This document shows positions 24,710-28,624 of a stretch of 28,624 bases of DNA, one piece after another. This DNA comes from Firm-04 sp045642925. Lineage in GTDB: Bacteria; Bacillota; Clostridia; Oscillospirales; Ruminococcaceae. The stretch is from positions 1-28,624 of the forward strand of contig JAZUJW010000108.1 in the NCBI GenBank assembly GCA_045642925.1, in the 5' to 3' direction. A program made the position numbers and the translations under genes. Position 1 is the stretch's first letter; each line of letters opens with the position of its first letter. Under the pieces are notes generated by a model that worked only from the letters and a program-made list of their open reading frames with translations, made no database searches and had not been told where the DNA came from.

Positions 24710-25180
24710 ATGCGACAGCTTGGAACAAAACAAATTGCCGAAAACCGCAAAGCCCGCCACGACTACTTTATCTTGGAAACCTATGAGGCAGGCATTGAAT
24801 TGGTCGGCACGGAAGTCAAATCCATCCGTCAGGGAAATGTCAACCTCAAGGATAGTTGGTGCAGCATCGACAGCGGAGAGGTCTTTCTCCGCGATATGCA
24901 CATCTCTCCCTACGAAAAAGGCAATGTCTTTAACCGCGATGCACGCCGCCCGCGCAAACTCCTCATGCATAAACGCGAAATCATGAAGCTGTTCGGTACA
25001 CTCAAAACACAGGGTCTGACTCTCATTCCCCTGTCCCTCTACTTCAAAGACAGCCGCGTCAAAGTGCAGCTTGGACTCTGCAAAGGTAAGCAGCTTCACG
25101 ATAAACGACAGGATGCAGCCATTCGTTCCGCAAACCGCGAAATCGACCGCGCGGTCAAGGAACGCCGCGGCAAAGAGTAA
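24710..25180 (+). CDS. smpB: SsrA-binding protein SmpB
   Basis: The 156-residue protein carries SmpB landmarks: QIAENRKARHDYFILETYEAGIELVGTEVKSIR, the GNVNLKDSW strand, HISPYEKGN, DARRPRKLLMHKREI, and a basic C-terminal tail (IDRAVKERRGKE) that enters the ribosomal mRNA channel. SmpB binds the tRNA-like part of tmRNA and brings it to stalled ribosomes. The start at 24710 follows AAAGGAG; the longer frame from 24641 begins upstream of the promoter's -10 and is rejected. ssrA starts 18 nt after the stop. Confidence 0.96.
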   Translation: MRQLGTKQIAENRKARHDYFILETYEAGIELVGTEVKSIRQGNVNLKDSWCSIDSGEVFLRDMHISPYEKGNVFNRDARRPRKLLMHKREIMKLFGTLKTQGLTLIPLSLYFKDSRVKVQLGLCKGKQLHDKRQDAAIRSANREIDRAVKERRGKE

Positions 25181-25198
25181 TCTGCCTGTTCCCGATAC

Positions 25199-25546
25199 GG
25201 GGGCGTAAAGGTTTCGACGGGGGCTGTGAAGTTTGGTCGGCGAGTCGGGGCGCACTGCCCGCAAATGGTGCAACTTTATAAATTTAAACGAGAATAACGA
25301 TTCCGTTTTGATGGCCGCTTAAGGCCGTCCGTCTGCCCGAAACATACCACGGGTTCGGTGTCAGGCGTCATGACGTGGTGAACGTCTGTTGCCCGTGCTC
25401 GGAAGCAGCAGTCGCATAACGAGCTACCTTCTGCGCAAGCCTGTTTGTCGGCGTGCGCTCTCGGGAATGCAAAGGACAAACTACACTCGTAGATGACCGG
25501 ATGGAGCGGTTTTCGGACAGGAGTTCAATTCTCCTCGCCTCCACCA
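25199..25546 (+). ncRNA. ssrA: Transfer-messenger RNA (tmRNA)
   Basis: The 348-nt RNA has a tRNA-like acceptor stem, GGGGGCG (25199-25205) pairing with CGCCTCC (25536-25542), with the usual G-U at the third pair, and an encoded CCA end (25544-25546). GTTTCGACGGGG (25211-25222) and the T-arm GGAGTTCAATTCTCC are diagnostic. The tag frame ends AAC GAG AAT AAC GAT TCC GTT TTG ATG GCC GCT TAA (25287-25322), giving NENNDSVLMAA. The codon before this is TTA; a standard Ala or Gly resume codon is not evident, so the tag's first residue is uncertain. It acts with SmpB to free stalled ribosomes and mark their products for proteolysis. Confidence 0.95.
25526..25546. other. Putative prophage attachment core at the 3' end of ssrA
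   Basis: Phage lysis genes begin within 210 nt of the ssrA 3' end, and the T-arm/acceptor end of ssrA is a common integrase target that is rebuilt by the phage. The exact core cannot be set because the other junction is outside the window. Confidence 0.35.
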
Positions 25547-25550
25547 AAGC

Positions 25551-25594
25551 AAAAATCGCGTATCAGCTAGTTTTCTAGTTGTTATGCGATTTTT
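25551..25594 (+). terminator. Terminator of ssrA
   Basis: AAAAATCGC (25551-25559) pairs with GCGATTTTT (25586-25594), with an inner CTAG/CTAG stem around TTTT. A T-rich tail follows. It begins 4 nt after the CCA end. If integration occurred in ssrA, this terminator may be phage-borne. Confidence 0.75.
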
Positions 25595-25659
25595 CTATTG
25601 CGCTTTTTTCGATAAAATCATGCCAATTTTGGTAAAAAACAGTGTTTTATCATAGTTAT

Positions 25660-25683
25660 GCAACACGAAATGCAACACGAAAT
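25660..25683. repeat. Tandem 12-bp direct repeat near the prophage junction
   Basis: GCAACACGAAAT occurs twice head to tail (25660-25671 and 25672-25683) in the 120-nt gap between the two convergent terminators. It may be an integrase or excisionase arm site, or the tail of a lost coding sequence (one frame reads ATRNATRNLL before a stop). Its role is unknown. Confidence 0.6.
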
Positions 25684-25717
25684 TTACTAATATCTATCAT
25701 GCCGTAGTGCATAGAAA

Positions 25718-25745
25718 AGCGGCAGAAATTTTAATCTCTGCCGCT
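25718..25745 (-). terminator. Terminator of the prophage lysis module
   Basis: AGCGGCAGA (25718-25726) and TCTGCCGCT (25737-25745) form a 9-bp perfect stem with a 10-nt loop; on the minus strand it is followed by TTTTCT. It lies 6 nt after the endolysin stop. Confidence 0.75.
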
Positions 25746-25751
25746 CTTTGT

Positions 25752-26378
25752 TTATTTTACTAGTGTAAGTATTGCAGTTGTTTCCGGGCCGCAGATGCCG
25801 TCAACGGTCAGGTTGTTGTCCATTTGGAATGCACGCAGCAAACCGAACGTGATGTTCCCGAACTTTCCGTCAACTTTATCTGCATAGAAGTACCCTTTAT
25901 CGGCAAGAGCTTGTTGGAGTGCTCTGACATCATCGCCGATCATCCCTTGCTTCATGGTTCTTGCGGCAGGCTGAAATGATTTGAAAGTCTTGCCTGTGCG
26001 CTCATCGGCGTACCACCGCCTGCCCTTGAGGTCAAGATGCAAATAGTTGTCGTTAATATAGGCAATGCCGTCGAAACCGATTTTCTCGGCAACAATAGCG
26101 ACCTCCTTGCTCGTATGTCCTGTGACACGAATATCCGCCGCGACACCAAGCAAGTGCGGGCTGGAGGAATCGGAACCGACGGCTTTATTTTGCTTCGTGC
26201 ATCGGTAGCCGCTGGATACCGTGATAGATACGCCGAAGTGGTCGCGTAGCTGTTGCAGTTTCTGCACAAGTTCCTCGGCAATCAGAATCTTTCCGCATCC
26301 GCACTTGCAGCGGAATTCGGACGCCTTGAAATTCGCGGTGATCTGACCGTCTTGTTCAATCATTTTCATGTTCGTCAT
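25752..26378 (-). CDS. Phage endolysin: M15 peptidase with peptidoglycan-binding domain
   Basis: The 208-residue protein has an N-terminal M15-type zinc peptidase domain with FKASEFRCKCGCG, SSGYRC, and zinc ligands H75 and D82 in SPHLLGVAAD and H114 in YLHLD. A C-terminal peptidoglycan-binding domain follows (MIGDDVRALQQALADKGY... VDGKFGNITFGLLRAFQ). It should cleave peptide cross-links in the wall at the end of the lytic cycle. No signal peptide is present, consistent with release through the holin encoded upstream. The start overlaps the holin gene by 23 nt; an alternative ATG at 26369 has AAAGGA 10 nt upstream. It is the gene nearest ssrA. Confidence 0.88.
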   Translation of the reverse strand: MTNMKMIEQDGQITANFKASEFRCKCGCGKILIAEELVQKLQQLRDHFGVSITVSSGYRCTKQNKAVGSDSSSPHLLGVAADIRVTGHTSKEVAIVAEKIGFDGIAYINDNYLHLDLKGRRWYADERTGKTFKSFQPAARTMKQGMIGDDVRALQQALADKGYFYADKVDGKFGNITFGLLRAFQMDNNLTVDGICGPETTAILTLVK

Positions 26379-26748
26379 TTCCTTTCTGCGCTGTGCGCAA
26401 TCTGGCGATCAGCTTCTTCACCCACACTGCATCCGGATTGATTTCGCCGTAATTCTCCAACACGCTGATAATTTCCATGATCGTGATGTAGCCGAACACG
26501 ACGGATGCCGTCACGGTGCCTGTGATTTCCGCAAGCTTGTCCGCATTGTAGTATGCGCCGAGCATCGTCATGCCGACTTCCAGACCACAGGCAGTCGCCA
26601 TGATAACAATTTCTGCAATCTTATGCAGACCGCCGCGACGCATGATTTTTGAGCTGAGGTCATTTTTCAGATATCCTTTGATGATGCCTGTCACAAAGTC
26701 TGCCGCAGCCAGACCGACAACAATCGTCAGCATGATGATGTACTTCAT
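26356..26748 (-). CDS. Phage holin (phage_holin_4/toxin-secretion family)
   Basis: The 130-residue protein has an N-terminal membrane segment (IIMLTIVVGLAAADFVTGIIKG), the family motif LSSKIMRRGGLHKI, two further hydrophobic segments and FGYITIMEIISVLENYGEI, followed by a charged tail. It forms membrane lesions that let the endolysin reach the wall. GGAGGTG precedes the ATG. The start overlaps the previous small gene by 4 nt and the end overlaps the endolysin gene, the usual lysis-cassette packing. Confidence 0.88.
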   Translation of the reverse strand: MKYIIMLTIVVGLAAADFVTGIIKGYLKNDLSSKIMRRGGLHKIAEIVIMATACGLEVGMTMLGAYYNADKLAEITGTVTASVVFGYITIMEIISVLENYGEINPDAVWVKKLIARLRTAQKGNDEHEND

Positions 26749-26996
26749 TCCGCACCTCCGTTTGCAGCAGATTCCAGTGCCGCCACTCTTGCTTCGAGTA
26801 CCGCAAAGTCTGCGTTTGTCGGTGCGCCGACCTGCTGCGCCGTCACCTGATGTGGGTTTGCATGACTTGCCATGTGTGTGTTGACTGTTCCCGCAAATGC
26901 GTCAATGATTTGCAGGTTGCCGTTTGTGACAGACAGCAGATAGTATTCTGTCAATTCCGGCAGTGTCAGATGCAGATATTGACTTTGCTGTGCCAT
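26745..26996 (-). CDS. Small phage tail-fibre-like protein
   Basis: The 83-residue protein contains HANPHQVTAQQVGAPT (about 45-60), a motif common in phage tail-fibre and base-plate proteins, followed by a short coiled coil (FAVLEARVAALESA). It lies between the large tail gene and the holin gene, starts 2 nt after the tail gene stop with GGGAGGAG as ribosome-binding site, and overlaps the holin start. The family is suggested by the motif and context only. Confidence 0.65.
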   Translation of the reverse strand: MAQQSQYLHLTLPELTEYYLLSVTNGNLQIIDAFAGTVNTHMASHANPHQVTAQQVGAPTNADFAVLEARVAALESAANGGAE

Positions 26997-26998
26997 GG

Positions 26999-28591
26999 TT
27001 ACTCCTCCCTGTTTCTCGTGATTTCACTATACGTCAGATTTTCAAGCTGTGCGTGCGTAAAGGACTGCATACCGATGAAAGACTGCTGGATCAGGCGCAG
27101 CTTTGCTTCACGCATCAGCCGTTCTTCGGTATTCACCATCTTGTTCCTTGCGGCTTGTGCCGCCTTGTCAGCCTGCGATTTCATCAGTTCTGCAACGGCT
27201 TCTGCGCCTGTGGCTGTCAGCGTTTGTGTGCCGCGGTATCTCCACACATATGATGTGACAGGTGCCGCAATTCCGCAGCCCGCTTTCCCGCCTGTGTGCA
27301 GCATCCATGCGCACTGCATAATTGTCGGATCTCCTGTGGTTTCGGTTTCCATCGGCTGATAGCGGATGCTTTCCAGCACATCTTTTATTGTGTTGAGCGC
27401 CGTCCGTACTGCCTGCATCTGTGATACCGTGCCTCCAATAATGGTTGACCATAGCGGGTTATCAGGCAGTTCGAGCGACACGCCGACATCCGCAAGGGCT
27501 TCCACCGTAATTTCCTGCGCTGTTCCGCCGTCTGCGTCATAAATCGTCACGTTCTGATTGATGTTTTTCAGCGCATACTGTGCCTGTGAGAACTTGCCGC
27601 TGATACGCTGCTGCAAACCGATTTCGATTGCGTCATCAGGATCATAGACCGTAATCGGCTGAACGTGAATTGTCCCGTATCCGTCAGCATACGCAAATGC
27701 GCAGAGTATCTGCATCGTGTGCATGACGAGGTCACGCGCTGTCTGGACACTGCCGTCCAGCTTTGACAGCACGAATCGCAAATTGTAATTGACACAGTGC
27801 GAAAAGGAATCGGAGGACGTGCCAAGCGGGACATCTGCCGCATCACAGCACAGCGCCACGATTTCATACGGCGTATATCCCGCGTCCAGTGTGATGCCGA
27901 TTTCTCCAATCGGCACGTTTGATAACTGATTCATGGCATCGTAAGCGGTCAGATTGATGCCTGTTTCTGTGTCAGTGTCGGCGGATGCGACACGGAACAC
28001 GCCAAGCGGGACGGCGAACCATCCATTTTCCGTTTCGACCCAGTAGCACAGCGATACGTCTGCGCCATAGCAGTTCTGCGGGACATCCGCTGCCAGAAGC
28101 CGCAGTGTCATTTCTGCGGATGGTACGCCGCCCGGAATCAGCAGGCTTTCAGGCATTGCATCGGATGCGATTTGCAGACTGCCGCTGCCGATGACATTGT
28201 CATGCAGCGGGTAAACCGTATCGCCGATCTGCATGGTACCGTTTGCTGTGGATTGCCGTGTTTTCTGCTGTACCGCAGTGCGATAGTCGCTCTCAGGATA
28301 GTAAAACCATCGCAAACGATACGGATATGCCGTGTCGCTCGGCACAACGTACCAATTCGGATAGAATCGCCTGTCACATATGACTTTCGGCTTGTTTCCA
28401 TCCGTCCAAAGATACTGGATGCTGTCAATCACGCCTGCTGTTTCAGGCGGCCGCCATGAGCCGTTGACACCATCCAGATGTGCCGGCAGTGCATACCAGA
28501 CCATCAGGTTCATAGATGCGAAATCTGCCCAGTCTTCTACAAGATACGGCGCTTCCCGTGTGCCGCTGCCGCCGCCAAAATGTCCATCCAT
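26999..28591 (-). CDS. Phage tail/base-plate protein
   Basis: The 530-residue protein is rich in Tyr, Trp and Asp and appears beta-rich. Its N-terminal part (about 1-110) has WADFASMNLMVWYALP and WTDGNKPKVICDRRFYP. The middle (150-300) resembles tail-hub proteins of siphophages, with LTAYDAMNQLSN, a phrase often seen in such proteins, and ARDLVMHTMQILCAFAYADGYGTIHVQPI. The C-terminus is helical and charged. It is the largest gene of the visible prophage module and precedes the small tail protein and the holin, the standard late-gene order. GAGAGGTG precedes the ATG. The exact structural role is inferred. Confidence 0.68.
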   Translation of the reverse strand: MDGHFGGGSGTREAPYLVEDWADFASMNLMVWYALPAHLDGVNGSWRPPETAGVIDSIQYLWTDGNKPKVICDRRFYPNWYVVPSDTAYPYRLRWFYYPESDYRTAVQQKTRQSTANGTMQIGDTVYPLHDNVIGSGSLQIASDAMPESLLIPGGVPSAEMTLRLLAADVPQNCYGADVSLCYWVETENGWFAVPLGVFRVASADTDTETGINLTAYDAMNQLSNVPIGEIGITLDAGYTPYEIVALCCDAADVPLGTSSDSFSHCVNYNLRFVLSKLDGSVQTARDLVMHTMQILCAFAYADGYGTIHVQPITVYDPDDAIEIGLQQRISGKFSQAQYALKNINQNVTIYDADGGTAQEITVEALADVGVSLELPDNPLWSTIIGGTVSQMQAVRTALNTIKDVLESIRYQPMETETTGDPTIMQCAWMLHTGGKAGCGIAAPVTSYVWRYRGTQTLTATGAEAVAELMKSQADKAAQAARNKMVNTEERLMREAKLRLIQQSFIGMQSFTHAQLENLTYSEITRNREE

Positions 28592-28603
28592 TTTGCACCT
28601 CTC

Positions 28604-28624
28604 TCAAGCGTCCTTGATAGCCCA
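28604..28624 (-). CDS. Possible 3' end of an upstream phage gene
   Basis: On the minus strand a TGA at 28604-28606 lies 12 nt before the tail protein start, and the frame entering from the window edge reads WAIKDA before it. This fits a tightly packed upstream late gene, but seven codons cannot identify it. Confidence 0.3.
   Translation of the reverse strand, partial: WAIKDA

Noticed and set aside
25507..25546. A separate tRNA gene at the tRNA-like 3' end
   Set aside because: The T-arm and CCA belong to ssrA; no anticodon arm is present and the acceptor stem pairs with 25199-25205.
25658..25690. Tiny ORF MQHEMQHEIY spanning the tandem repeat
   Set aside because: Ten codons produced by the repeat itself, with no ribosome-binding site and no neighbour to support it.

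Overview
The window looks like a chromosomal segment of an anaerobic, low-to-mid GC Gram-positive bacterium, most plausibly a gut or rumen clostridium of the Ruminococcaceae/Oscillospiraceae. This is inferred from gene content: a sensor-like [FeFe]-hydrogenase protein, an LL-diaminopimelate aminotransferase (DapL), BspA-type leucine-rich repeats, a BMP/Nup-type nucleoside ABC transporter, strong Shine-Dalgarno sites and TTGACA-N17-TATAAT promoters. No species call is possible from the sequence alone.

Region 1 (1-11941) is the most unusual part. On the minus strand a DivIVA-like coiled-coil protein is followed by a [FeFe]-hydrogenase-domain protein that keeps the H-cluster cysteines but ends in a proline-rich linker and a coiled coil, as expected of a sensor rather than a bulk enzyme. 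Divergent to it on the plus strand are a lipoprotein with an OmpA-type peptidoglycan-binding domain and then an apparent six-gene operon: zinc-ribbon/BspA-LRR protein, atypical Ser/Thr kinase with a C-terminal zinc ribbon, TerY-like vWA protein, PP2C phosphatase, membrane GGDEF protein, and a protein whose N-terminus has the zinc and catalytic signature of cytidine deaminases (CAE...PCxxC) followed by a long Met/Gln/Pro/Gly-rich tail. Kinase, vWA and PP2C together match the TerY-P phosphosignalling triad. The operon starts at a clear promoter (5169-5197) and ends at a clear terminator (11909-11941). The DivIVA-like protein and the deaminase-like protein, from opposite transcription units, share an APQxxxPPPTMQQ motif, which hints that the two units work together.

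Region 2 (about 12024-17195) is housekeeping: an FAD-dependent dehydrogenase, DapL, an S4-less RsuA-type pseudouridine synthase and a SpoU-type RNA methyltransferase, tightly packed or overlapping, then a convergent P-loop ATPase.

Region 3 (17383-23958) is a purine salvage and uptake operon: xanthine phosphoribosyltransferase, BMP-family lipoprotein, double-NBD ABC ATPase, two permeases, and a TraX-family membrane protein. A structured leader ending in a U-run precedes xpt and does not match the purine riboswitch; a hairpin follows the binding-protein gene.

Region 4 (24057-25594) holds a GNAT acetyltransferase, smpB and ssrA (tmRNA). The first two have nearly identical consensus promoters. 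ssrA follows smpB by 18 nt and has no obvious promoter of its own. Region 5 (25718-28624) is the lysis/tail end of a prophage on the minus strand (endolysin, holin, small tail-fibre-like protein, large tail protein), lying directly against the 3' end of ssrA, a common integration site.
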